From Candidatus Saccharibacteria bacterium UBA4387 (GTDB lineage: Bacteria > Patescibacteriota > Saccharimonadia > Saccharimonadales > Saccharimonadaceae), in NCBI GenBank assembly GCA_002391075.1, contig DGRN01000019.1, positions 1-13,611 on the forward strand: a stretch of DNA of 13,611 bases, in the 5' to 3' direction. Below the pieces are notes generated by a model. It searched no databases. It had not been told where the DNA came from and saw only the letters and a program-made list of their open reading frames with translations. Positions within the stretch are counted from its first letter, which is position 1. Each line of letters opens with the position of its first letter. Shown in pieces: positions 6,722 through 12,857 of this stretch. Both the position numbers and the translations under genes were made by a program.

Positions 6722-6762
6722 ATTAACACCTCCTTAAGGTAGATTTTTTGGGGAGGCTTACC
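6722..6762 (-). promoter_or_regulatory. Short leader with a possible SD-sequestering hairpin
   Basis: In the roughly 41-nt leader of the 203-aa gene, GCCTCC (6757-6752) can pair with GGAGGT (6733-6728), which contains the SD core. The palindrome CCTTAAGG around the SD gives a competing local fold. The stem is only 6 bp with an 18-nt loop, so control by this structure is possible but unproven. Confidence 0.35.
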
Positions 6763-6768
6763 GTATAT

Positions 6769-6797
6769 ATTATATACCGAAATGTCGAAAAAGTCAA
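6769..6797 (-). promoter_or_regulatory. Near-consensus sigma70 promoter of the 203-aa gene
   Basis: The minus strand has TTGACT (6797-6792), a spacer of exactly 17 bp and a perfect TATAAT (6774-6769). The predicted start is near 6762. It is one of the strongest promoters in the window by match to consensus. Confidence 0.85.
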
Positions 6798-6828
6798 TAT
6801 ATGGATGGCTTGTGGCGGCTTGTTGGTG

Positions 6829-6834
6829 TAAAAT
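6829..6834 (+). promoter_or_regulatory. Probable -10 element of glyA-DUF1653
   Basis: TAAAAT lies 18 nt before the glyA ATG, with no convincing -35. A start near 6841 would put the AAGGGG ribosome site (6841-6846) right at the 5' end of the mRNA. Confidence 0.38.
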
Positions 6835-6852
6835 GTAGAAAAGGGGTTAAAA

Positions 6853-8193
6853 ATGGACAAGAAAATTTTTGATATTATCGAGGACGAGAAAAAACGCCAG
6901 AGTGAGGGGCTGGAGCTGATTCCGAGCGAAAATTATGTTTCGGCGGAGGTTTTGCGCGCGATGGGCTCGGTGCTAACGAATAAGTATTGCGAAGGCTATC
7001 CGAATTTTGAGGCGCTAGATGGCGATGATGACGCTGTTTTGGCGGGAACTGATGCTGGGCATCGCTATTACGGTGGACAGGAAAATACGAATCGGATTGA
7101 GCGTTTGGCGATTGCGCGAGCTTGCCGGCTGTTTGGCGCGGATCATGCGAATGTGCAGCCGCATTCTGGCGCGCAGGCGAATAATGCTGTGTATAATGCG
7201 TGGTTGCAGCCGGGCGATACTGTTTTGGGGATGAATTTGGCGCATGGCGGCCATTTGACGCATGGTTCGCCAGTCACACAAAGTGCAAAGTTCTATAATT
7301 TTGTGGCCTACGGCACGAAAGACGGCGACATTGACTATGATGATTTGGCGGAAAAGGCGCGCGAATATCAGCCGAAGATTATCTTGGTGGGATACTCTGC
7401 CTTTTCTAAGGTGCCGGATTTTGAACGAGTCGCGAAGATTGGCGCTGAGATACCAGACTGTCTGCTGATGGCGGATATGGCGCACGTGGCGGGGTTGATT
7501 GCGGGCGGCGTTCATCCGAATCCGCTGAAGTTTGGCTTTCATGTCATGACGACTACAACGCATAAGACTTTGCGCGGTCCGCGTGGCGGTTTGATTTTAA
7601 GTCGAGGCGTGGTTGGCAATCCGTTGAAACGGTGCGAGCACAAGCTTGAAAATATTCCGACTTTGATTGATCGCTCGGTCTTCCCTGGTACACAGGGTGG
7701 TCCGTTGATGCATGTGATTGCGGCGAAGGCGGTAGCTTTTTATGAAGCGCTCCAGCCGGAATTTAAAGAATATGCGGCCGAAGTTGTAAAGAATGCCAAG
7801 ATTCTGGCGAGCGAATTGCAGAAACGCGGGTTTAAGCTTGTGGGTGGCGGAACGGAGAACCATTTGATTTTGGCTGACGTGAAGGCTTCGTTTGGCTATG
7901 ACGGGAAGATCTTGGAGCGGGCGCTCGATCGTATAGGCCTGAATCTGAACGCTAATGCGATTCCGAACGACACTTTGCCGCCGTTCCGGCCTTCTGGCGT
8001 GCGTCTGGGGACGCCAGCGATCACGACGCGAGGTCTTGGTGCGGATGAAATGCTGCAAATTGCGGAATGGATGGGGCGAGTGGCGACGCTTTGTGTTGAC
8101 GAAGAAAACCACGATGCGCAATTCGACAAGATGCGTGATGAGGTGCGCGAGCTTGCTTTGCGCTTCCCTTTGCCTAGCGAGGCGAAGAAATGA
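6853..8193 (+). CDS. glyA: Serine hydroxymethyltransferase with an active-site loop insertion
   Basis: A 446-aa PLP enzyme that interconverts serine and glycine while charging tetrahydrofolate with a one-carbon unit in the cytosol. The fold-type I landmarks are present: LIPSENY (22-28), NKYCEGYP (43-50), RYYGG (71-75), VQPHSGAQAN (101-110), the PLP-stacking AHGGHLTHG (130-138), MADMAHVAGL (206-215) with D208, the Schiff-base lysine K238 in TTTTHKTLRGPRGG, and VRLGTPAITTRG near the C-terminus. Family members normally read YPGKRYYGG. Here 20 residues rich in Asp and Ala (51-70) replace the two between YP and RYYGG, a net gain of about 18, which explains the length above the usual 410-420. All catalytic residues remain. 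The gene overlaps DUF1653 by 4 bp. AAGGGG is the likely SD. Confidence 0.95.
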   Translation: MDKKIFDIIEDEKKRQSEGLELIPSENYVSAEVLRAMGSVLTNKYCEGYPNFEALDGDDDAVLAGTDAGHRYYGGQENTNRIERLAIARACRLFGADHANVQPHSGAQANNAVYNAWLQPGDTVLGMNLAHGGHLTHGSPVTQSAKFYNFVAYGTKDGDIDYDDLAEKAREYQPKIILVGYSAFSKVPDFERVAKIGAEIPDCLLMADMAHVAGLIAGGVHPNPLKFGFHVMTTTTHKTLRGPRGGLILSRGVVGNPLKRCEHKLENIPTLIDRSVFPGTQGGPLMHVIAAKAVAFYEALQPEFKEYAAEVVKNAKILASELQKRGFKLVGGGTENHLILADVKASFGYDGKILERALDRIGLNLNANAIPNDTLPPFRPSGVRLGTPAITTRGLGADEMLQIAEWMGRVATLCVDEENHDAQFDKMRDEVRELALRFPLPSEAKK

Positions 8194-8450
8194 GAGAGCT
8201 GAAAATTGGGCGCGTCTATAAGCATTTTAAGGGAGATAAATACCTCGTCGTGGGCGTTGCGAAACATTCCGAAACAAAAGAAGAAATGGTGATTTATCGG
8301 CAATTGTACGGCGAGGGCGAGCTGTATGTGCGGCCGAAGGAAATGTTCTTGAGCGCGGTTGATCGAGACAAATATCCGAATGTGCCAGAAAAGTGGCGTT
8401 TTACTCTGCAGAAGATAGAAAGCAAAGCTGGCAAATTTAAAGAGCCCTAG
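8190..8450 (+). CDS. DUF1653 family protein
   Basis: An 86-aa small protein that fits the DUF1653 pattern: G-x-VYKHFKGDKYLVVGVAKH near the start, ETKEEMVIYRQLYG (28-41), then YVRPKEMF (46-53). Its biochemical role is not established. Its beta-rich sequence with conserved aromatic and His residues suggests a compact ligand- or nucleic-acid-binding fold. The ATG overlaps the glyA stop (ATGA), so it is translated by coupling from the same mRNA. DUF1653 genes are widely found as single small genes; the fusion of expression with glyA is a feature of this locus. The TAG stop sits inside the loop of the terminator. Confidence 0.85.
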   Translation: MRELKIGRVYKHFKGDKYLVVGVAKHSETKEEMVIYRQLYGEGELYVRPKEMFLSAVDRDKYPNVPEKWRFTLQKIESKAGKFKEP

Positions 8451-8462
8451 GGGGCTCTTTTT
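8439..8462. terminator. Bidirectional terminator between DUF1653 and recR
   Basis: AAAGAGCCC pairs with GGGCTCTTT around a 4-nt loop (8448-8451) that contains the DUF1653 TAG stop. T tracts lie on both sides. The recR TAA begins within the T tract on the other strand. Confidence 0.88.
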
Positions 8463-9066
8463 AGAGATTAGTGCGATTTTTGAGCGCGCTGGTGAGGGTG
8501 ATTTGGTCGGCGTATTCGAGGGAGACCCCAAGCGGCAAGCCGCGGGCGAGACGGGTGATTTTTAGTTCTGGGTATTTTTCGTGTAATAGTTTCTCGAGAA
8601 GAATGGCGGTAGATTCGCCCTCGACGGACGGGTTTGTGGCGATGATGACTTCAGTGACTGCGTCTTTTTCGACGCGCTCGAGCAGCTCTTTGATATGGAG
8701 CTTGTCGGCGGTGATGCCATCCATTGGAGAGATGGCGCCTCCGAGGACATGATATGTGCCGGCGAAGGATTTCGTGTGCTCGATGGCGTAAATGTCTAGC
8801 GGTTCCTCCACGACGAGTACAGTGGATTTGTCGCGAGATGGATCGGTATAAAGTGGCGAGATTTCCTCGTCGGAATCCATGATGGCGAAAGTGACGGGAC
8901 AATTTTTGACGCCGTCGTGCAGGTTTTCTAGCGCTTCTGCGATGTTCTGGGCGATGTTTGGGTCGGATTTTAACAAAAAGTAAGCGTAGCGCTCGGCAGT
9001 GCGCGCGCCTACGCCGGGAAGCCGACCAAGGCTCTCGATGGCGTCATTCAAGGCTGTTGGAAGCAT
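8461..9066 (-). CDS. recR: Recombination mediator RecR lacking its zinc finger
   Basis: A 201-aa protein of normal RecR length. RecR works with RecO, and in some species RecF, to load RecA on gapped single-stranded DNA. The helix-hairpin-helix is LGRLPGVGARTAERYAYFLL (13-32). The Toprim domain is clear: LVVEEPLDIYAIEHT (84-98), GAISPMDGI (110-118) and VIIATNPSVEGESTA, then GLPLGVSLEYAD at the C-terminus. The Cys4 finger between them is degenerate: only C56 remains, and the other three positions are T59, S70 and Y73, in front of the preserved TDPSRD. Zinc is therefore probably not bound. The start at 9066 has no SD; TATAAT ends 6 nt before the ATG, suggesting a leaderless mRNA. Confidence 0.93.
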   Translation of the reverse strand: MLPTALNDAIESLGRLPGVGARTAERYAYFLLKSDPNIAQNIAEALENLHDGVKNCPVTFAIMDSDEEISPLYTDPSRDKSTVLVVEEPLDIYAIEHTKSFAGTYHVLGGAISPMDGITADKLHIKELLERVEKDAVTEVIIATNPSVEGESTAILLEKLLHEKYPELKITRLARGLPLGVSLEYADQITLTSALKNRTNL

Positions 9067-9072
9067 AGCATA

Positions 9073-9078
9073 ATTATA
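9073..9078 (-). promoter_or_regulatory. -10 element of recR, predicted leaderless
   Basis: A perfect TATAAT on the minus strand is followed by TATGCT and the recR ATG. There is no SD. It lies immediately after the ybaB terminator, so recR is a separate unit despite the short gap. Confidence 0.55.
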
Positions 9079-9082
9079 CTAC

Positions 9083-9113
9083 AAAAAAGCTCCTCTTTCG
9101 GCGAGGAGCTTTT
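9083..9113 (-). terminator. Terminator of the GT-C/ybaB unit
   Basis: An 11-bp stem, AAAAGCTCCTC (9085-9095) with GAGGAGCTTTT (9103-9113), has a 7-nt loop and a run of T on the minus strand. It starts 6 bp after the ybaB stop. Confidence 0.92.
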
Positions 9114-9119
9114 GCGAAA

Positions 9120-9416
9120 TTACATTCCGAAGTTGCCGAGTGAGCCCATGAGCGGCTTCATCTTGTCGGTGGCGATTTCTTGGGCCTTGGCGTAGCCGTC
9201 ACGCATGGCGTTTTCGATCCAGCGCTCAAGCTCATGAATGTCGTCGAGGTCGATTTTCTCTGGGTCGATTTCGACTTTCTTGATTTTTAGCTCGCCGGTG
9301 ATTTGAATCACGACGGCGCCGTCGCCGGCCTCGACTTCGACGATTTCGTTCTTGAGTGCCTTTTGGGCTTTGCGAATTTCGTTAAGCATCTTCATTTGGT
9401 CCATTGTCTGACCCAT
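9120..9416 (-). CDS. ybaB: YbaB/EbfC family nucleoid-associated protein
   Basis: A 98-aa small DNA-binding protein of the usual family length. The characteristic features are an N-terminal helix rich in Met, Gln and Lys (MDQMKMLNEIRKAQKALKNE, 5-24), the central beta region with EVEAGDGAVVIQITGELKIK, then IDPE (51-54) and the C-terminal helix with WIENAMRDGYAKAQEIA. Family members form dimers that bind DNA with little sequence specificity. The ATG lies one base after the stop of the GT-C gene, and its SD (AAGGAGAA) lies within the last codons of that gene, so the two are translationally coupled. In many bacteria ybaB sits between dnaX and recR. Here recR follows directly but dnaX is separated by three genes. 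Confidence 0.92.
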   Translation of the reverse strand: MGQTMDQMKMLNEIRKAQKALKNEIVEVEAGDGAVVIQITGELKIKKVEIDPEKIDLDDIHELERWIENAMRDGYAKAQEIATDKMKPLMGSLGNFGM

Positions 9417-9417
9417 A

Positions 9418-10878
9418 CTATTCTCCTTCTGGTTCTGTTGGAATTTTTTCGTATATATATAGTCTATCAGAATTTAGGGCTTTGTGCGACGTGATAATCT
9501 GTTTTAGCTGCAGATTTGCGCTGTGTGTGGTCTTGCCGAGCAAGACGATGCGCGATTGCGGGTCGGCGGGTATTTCGTCGGCGACTTTGATTTGGTTGTA
9601 GTTTTCGAGTAGCTTGACGAAGTCGCGGTTTGGCGTCTCGCTGTCGATGACTAATGTGTCGTCTGGCTTGAGATTCTTGTCGAAGAGAACGATGTCGTTG
9701 TTGAAATTCTGCGCAATGATTGGCGTGTAATGGTAGCCGAAGATGAAATGCGTCAGGCCTGAAACTACGATAGTGCAGACTGCGACGGAGATCGGAATAG
9801 CGCCGACAATATGGGCGTATGGGTTTTCTGGGAAAAGCGAGCGCCATTTGCCGACGATTGACTCGAAGGCTGCGGCTGTGAAAATCGAAATCGGCACAAT
9901 GACGACGATGGCGGCGGATTGGTTGAGACCGGAAATTAGAATCGAGAAAATGATGAGCAGGCTGACGACGTAATTTCTGGATGTGAAGAGTTTGCCGACG
10001 GATGCGAGTGCGCCAATGATGATTAGCGCTACGGTCGAAAGGCCGAAAAGTGGCGTTAAATAAATGCTGTTATATACGATGCTGAATGAGAAGAACGGCG
10101 CGAAGGCTTGCGTGATGTTCTGGATGGCGTGCGAGAAGCTGACGTCTTTTGCCCAAAACAGCTGTGCGATGACTTGATGGTTAGCGATTCCGGAAATAAT
10201 TAGCGGAACGCAGAGGCCGGTGCCGAGTATGGCGCAAATGATCATCTTTGGAATGGAGAGTTGCTTTACGGCGAAGCGTAGATGTGGATGGATAATGCCG
10301 GCGATAATGATAGCTAAAACAACGTAGCAAAGATGTGGCGTGTAGATGCTAAGCGCTAGACAGGCAACGAAAAGCAAAACGAGGAGTAGCGGCGGCTTAT
10401 TGTTGCCGACGATTTTAGAACCGGCCCAAAGAATAATACTGAGCCAGAATATGTACATGACGATTGGTGTGCCGAAGGTAGCAAGCGAAAGGAATGCGGT
10501 TGAGAGTGTGGTCATGATGGAGCCGATGATGGCGACGTCGGATTTGAACCAGCGGTTCAGGAGTAACACCATGAAAAATGCGGCAAGCGTGCCGAAAATG
10601 ATGGACGGGAGTTTGATGGAATAAAGGGAGAGGCCGAGGAAATGCATGCTGGCTTTCTGGACGAGATGGTAGGGGGCGTCAATGATTTTGCCACTCTGAA
10701 TAAAGTCGCTAGACAGCAGATTCGAATTGACGGCAGAGTCCATTTCTTCGCTGCTGATGCCGTTTGGTGCGATGCTTGGCAGGAAGCTAAGTAATGCAAA
10801 AAAGACGATGCCTAAAATAATATATCCGATAGTAAAGCGATTCCTGATAAGGAAAGGCTGTTTCTTATCTGTCTTCAC
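9418..10878 (-). CDS. Polytopic GT-C-like glycosyltransferase, GT39/PMT-ArnT type
   Basis: A 486-aa integral membrane protein with about ten hydrophobic segments in the first 400 residues and a soluble C-terminal part of about 90. After the first segment (about 15-33) the loop NGISSEEMDSAVNSNLL (39-55) carries the acidic pair placed as in GT39/ArnT enzymes, followed by APYHLVQKASMHFLGLSLYSIKLPS and FGTLAAFFMVLLLNRWF, the typical second-to-third helix layout of the family. Such enzymes move sugars from polyprenyl-phosphate carriers to lipids or proteins outside the membrane. Start: a TTG at 10914 would add 12 residues, but those bases are a perfect TTGACA promoter; GTG at 10878, 7 nt after the -10, is preferred, giving a leaderless mRNA. 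The exact family and substrate are uncertain. Confidence 0.82.
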   Translation of the reverse strand: MKTDKKQPFLIRNRFTIGYIILGIVFFALLSFLPSIAPNGISSEEMDSAVNSNLLSSDFIQSGKIIDAPYHLVQKASMHFLGLSLYSIKLPSIIFGTLAAFFMVLLLNRWFKSDVAIIGSIMTTLSTAFLSLATFGTPIVMYIFWLSIILWAGSKIVGNNKPPLLLVLLFVACLALSIYTPHLCYVVLAIIIAGIIHPHLRFAVKQLSIPKMIICAILGTGLCVPLIISGIANHQVIAQLFWAKDVSFSHAIQNITQAFAPFFSFSIVYNSIYLTPLFGLSTVALIIIGALASVGKLFTSRNYVVSLLIIFSILISGLNQSAAIVVIVPISIFTAAAFESIVGKWRSLFPENPYAHIVGAIPISVAVCTIVVSGLTHFIFGYHYTPIIAQNFNNDIVLFDKNLKPDDTLVIDSETPNRDFVKLLENYNQIKVADEIPADPQSRIVLLGKTTHSANLQLKQIITSHKALNSDRLYIYEKIPTEPEGE

Positions 10879-10885
10879 TGCTCTG

Positions 10886-10914
10886 ATTTTAGCATATATA
10901 GCACTTTGTGTCAA
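10886..10914 (-). promoter_or_regulatory. Near-perfect sigma70 promoter of the GT-C/ybaB unit
   Basis: The minus strand has a perfect TTGACA (10914-10909), a 17-bp spacer and TAAAAT (10891-10886) with the TGC extension. The predicted start is within a base or two of the GTG at 10878. It fixes the start of the downstream gene. Confidence 0.85.
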
Positions 10915-10935
10915 AAATGCTTATGCTTTAGCGCA

Positions 10936-10962
10936 GAAAAGAGGCGCCCGCTGTGGGCGCCT
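10936..10962 (-). terminator. Terminator of the 124-aa gene
   Basis: An 8-bp stem, AGGCGCCC (10942-10949) with GGGCGCCT (10955-10962), encloses a 5-nt loop and is followed by C-TTTT on the minus strand. It starts 5 bp after the stop codon. Confidence 0.85.
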
Positions 10963-10967
10963 AGTGA

Positions 10968-11342
10968 TTAAACCGGGATCTGTCTGATGTCTCTCTCGAA
11001 GAGCTTGAGGAGCTGACGGGCGATGGTGGGAAGGATTTTGAATTCGTTCGCCATGCTGATGGTGTTGGGGTTGGGCCCGCCGTTGCCTGCGGTGTATTTT
11101 GCGACGATTTCGCCGATATTGCCGCTGGTGGGCTTGCCGAGGATTGCGTTGGCGAGCTCATGCGCGTCATTTGTGATGTCGACGTATTTGTCGTATTGGG
11201 CGGTTGCGATCGTGACGTTCTCGTGATTGAACACGAAATACATTGCGATGCGGCGGAAGGCTGAATCGTCGTTGTCTTCCCTTGCGCCCACTGCGTTGTG
11301 CTTGGCAGAAGCATACATTGTGATGGCGGCTTGGTCGTACAT
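10968..11342 (-). CDS. Small protein of unknown function with a structured leader
   Basis: I do not recognise this 124-aa protein. It has no signal peptide or membrane segment and is probably cytosolic. The first half contains AREDNDDSAFRRIAMYFVFNHENVTI, a mixed helix/strand pattern. A middle helix has DITNDAHELANAILG (about 55-69). A Gly/Asn/Pro-rich turn (TAGNGGPNPN) precedes a C-terminal amphipathic helix, PTIARQLLKLFERDIRQIPV. The start at 11342 is set by AAGGAGG (11356-11350) at 7-nt spacing. A longer frame to 11408 has no SD and would translate the hairpin leader. An overlapping frame one base off, starting at 11401, has low-complexity Ser/Thr-rich coding and is a shadow. The gene has its own strong promoter and terminator between dnaB and the GT-C gene, so it is regulated on its own. 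Confidence 0.72.
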   Translation of the reverse strand: MYDQAAITMYASAKHNAVGAREDNDDSAFRRIAMYFVFNHENVTIATAQYDKYVDITNDAHELANAILGKPTSGNIGEIVAKYTAGNGGPNPNTISMANEFKILPTIARQLLKLFERDIRQIPV

Positions 11343-11444
11343 GGGAATTCCTCCTTGACATAATCTCGGGCATTCGCCCGGATAAACGCGCGTTGAGTCA
11401 ATGAGCATTTATCCGAGCGAATATTATGCTAAGGTGCAAAAACT
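11343..11444 (-). promoter_or_regulatory. Long structured 5' leader, candidate riboregulator
   Basis: The roughly 102-nt leader of the 124-aa gene folds into a long interrupted helix. The inner stem pairs 11422-11408 with 11386-11372: 15 consecutive pairs, one of them U-G, around a 21-nt loop. The outer stem pairs 11434-11423 with 11364-11353 (CCTTAGCATAAT with ATTATGTCAAGG), giving 12 positions with one mismatch and one G-U, and it includes the first four bases of the SD. The two stems are continuous on one side and separated by 7 nt (11365-11371) on the other. A rival hairpin, CGGGC-GAAT-GCCCG (11380-11367), uses bases of the inner stem, so two exclusive states are possible. No T tract follows, so control of translation is more likely than termination. 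I cannot match it to a known riboswitch class. Confidence 0.6.
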
Positions 11445-11450
11445 ACTAGA

Positions 11451-11479
11451 AATATACCATAAATGATATAAAAAGTCAA
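11451..11479 (-). promoter_or_regulatory. Sigma70-type promoter of the 124-aa gene
   Basis: The minus strand has TTGACT (11479-11474), a 17-bp spacer and TATATT (11456-11451). The -35 box starts 2 nt after the dnaB stop codon. No terminator separates dnaB from it, so readthrough from dnaB may also reach the gene. Confidence 0.78.
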
Positions 11480-11480
11480 A

Positions 11481-12857
11481 TCAGGCGTGCTCTTCGGTGT
11501 GGCGCGTGTCTAGAGATTCGAAGCGGACGTGTTTCTTGTCGAAATAGAGGCCAATGGAGCCGGTGGCGCCGCGGCGGTGTTTTGCTATGATGAGGTCGGC
11601 AATGTTTTGCCGGTCGGTGTCTGGATCGTAGTAGTCTTCGCGATATAGGAACATGACGATATCGGCGTCCTGCTCGATAGAACCCGATTCGCGGAGGTCC
11701 GACAGCATTGGGATTTTAACGTCGCGAGATTCGACGGAGCGGGAGAGCTGGGACAGCGCGATGACCGGAACGTCTAGCTCGCGCGCGATTAATTTGAGGC
11801 CGCGCGAAATCTCGGAGATTTCCTGGACGCGGTTGCCTTGTGATTGTTTGCTAGTGCCAGACATAAGCTGCAAATAGTCGACCACGATAAGCCCAATGTC
11901 GTGATCGTGTGCTACGCGACGCGCTTTGGTGCGCATGGATGTAACAGTGAGACCAGGCGTGTCGTCGATGAAGATGTCGGTTTCCGCTAGTTCGGCCATA
12001 GCTTGCGAGATTTTACTAAAATCGTCTGCACTGAAGCCGCCGGTTTCAAGTTTGAAAGATTCGACGCCGGATGCGTCAGCAAGCATACGGTTGATGAGCT
12101 GCTCTTTGCCCATCTCGAGCGAGAATATGAGAGTCGCTTTGTTGTTGTATTTGGCGACGTTGTGTGCGATATTGAGCGCGAAAGCGGTTTTGCCCATGGC
12201 TGGGCGGGCTGCGAGAATAATAAGATCGGATTTATGAAGGCCGGCCGTGGTTTTGTCGAGGTCGACGAAGCCGGTTTTGAGGCCTGCGATGGAGCCTTTG
12301 TTTTCGTAGAGTTTTTCGAGGCGATCAAAAGTATCGGATAGCGCATCGGAGATGGAAATCATTTCTCCTTTGGCAGTGCTTTCGGAAACCTTGAAGAGTG
12401 TGCGCTCTGCTTCGCCGAGCAGCTCTTGCGTTTCACTCTGCTCGTCGTAGGCGATTTCGGTAATTTCACTGCCTGCTTCAATGAGGCGGCGACGAATAGA
12501 ATCGTCTTTGACGGTTTCGGCATAGGCTTTGGCGTGAGCGGCTGTTGGCACGTAGCCGGCCAATTCGGACAGATAGCTGGCTCCGCCGGCGCGTTCGGTC
12601 AGTTTTTTGCTACGCAGTTCCGTGCCGACGGTCAAAAGGTCGACTGGACGGTGTCGCTCGTACAAGCTGTACATTGCGCCATAAATTTGGCGGTGTCTAT
12701 CGTCGTAAAAATCGTCTGGTTTGAGCATTTCGGTGACGTCTGGTAGACATTCTTCTGAAATCAAAATGGAACCCAGGAGCGATTTCTCCATGTCGAGATG
12801 CTGTGGCGGAATGCGGCCGCTAGTTTTGCCCTCGTTGTCTTCTTTTGCCTTAGGCAT
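11481..12857 (-). CDS. dnaB: Replicative DNA helicase DnaB
   Basis: A 458-aa hexameric 5'-3' helicase that unwinds the replication fork. The N-terminal helical domain begins IPPQHLDMEKSLLGSIL (16-32) and contains FYDDRHRQIYGAM (50-62) and AGGASYLSELAG (90-101). A linker helix leads to the RecA-like motor: GLKTGFVDLDKTTAGL (192-207), Walker A ARPAMGKTAF (217-226), FSLEM (245-249), Walker B VVDYLQLM (325-332) with the invariant DYLQ, the sensor ALSQLSRSVE (367-376), LSDLRESGSIEQDAD (385-399) and the late arginine segment KHRRG. The length is normal and there is no intein. The ATG overlaps the end of dnaX by 8 bp, and its SD (AGGAGGT) lies inside dnaX, so the two replication genes are coupled. 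Confidence 0.97.
   Translation of the reverse strand: MPKAKEDNEGKTSGRIPPQHLDMEKSLLGSILISEECLPDVTEMLKPDDFYDDRHRQIYGAMYSLYERHRPVDLLTVGTELRSKKLTERAGGASYLSELAGYVPTAAHAKAYAETVKDDSIRRRLIEAGSEITEIAYDEQSETQELLGEAERTLFKVSESTAKGEMISISDALSDTFDRLEKLYENKGSIAGLKTGFVDLDKTTAGLHKSDLIILAARPAMGKTAFALNIAHNVAKYNNKATLIFSLEMGKEQLINRMLADASGVESFKLETGGFSADDFSKISQAMAELAETDIFIDDTPGLTVTSMRTKARRVAHDHDIGLIVVDYLQLMSGTSKQSQGNRVQEISEISRGLKLIARELDVPVIALSQLSRSVESRDVKIPMLSDLRESGSIEQDADIVMFLYREDYYDPDTDRQNIADLIIAKHRRGATGSIGLYFDKKHVRFESLDTRHTEEHA

Noticed and set aside
7015..8531. Antisense frames of 174-211 aa under glyA and DUF1653
   Set aside because: They have no motifs or start signals and run across a terminator; glyA and DUF1653 are unambiguous on the other strand.
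10961..11401. An overlapping 146-aa frame, one base out of register with the 124-aa gene
   Set aside because: Its product is a Ser/Thr/Pro-rich string typical of an out-of-frame shadow, with no SD at its start. The AAGGAGG site fits the other frame.
11343..11408. N-terminal extension of the 124-aa protein
   Set aside because: It has no SD, is encoded by the hairpin leader, and a strong SD fits the ATG at 11342.
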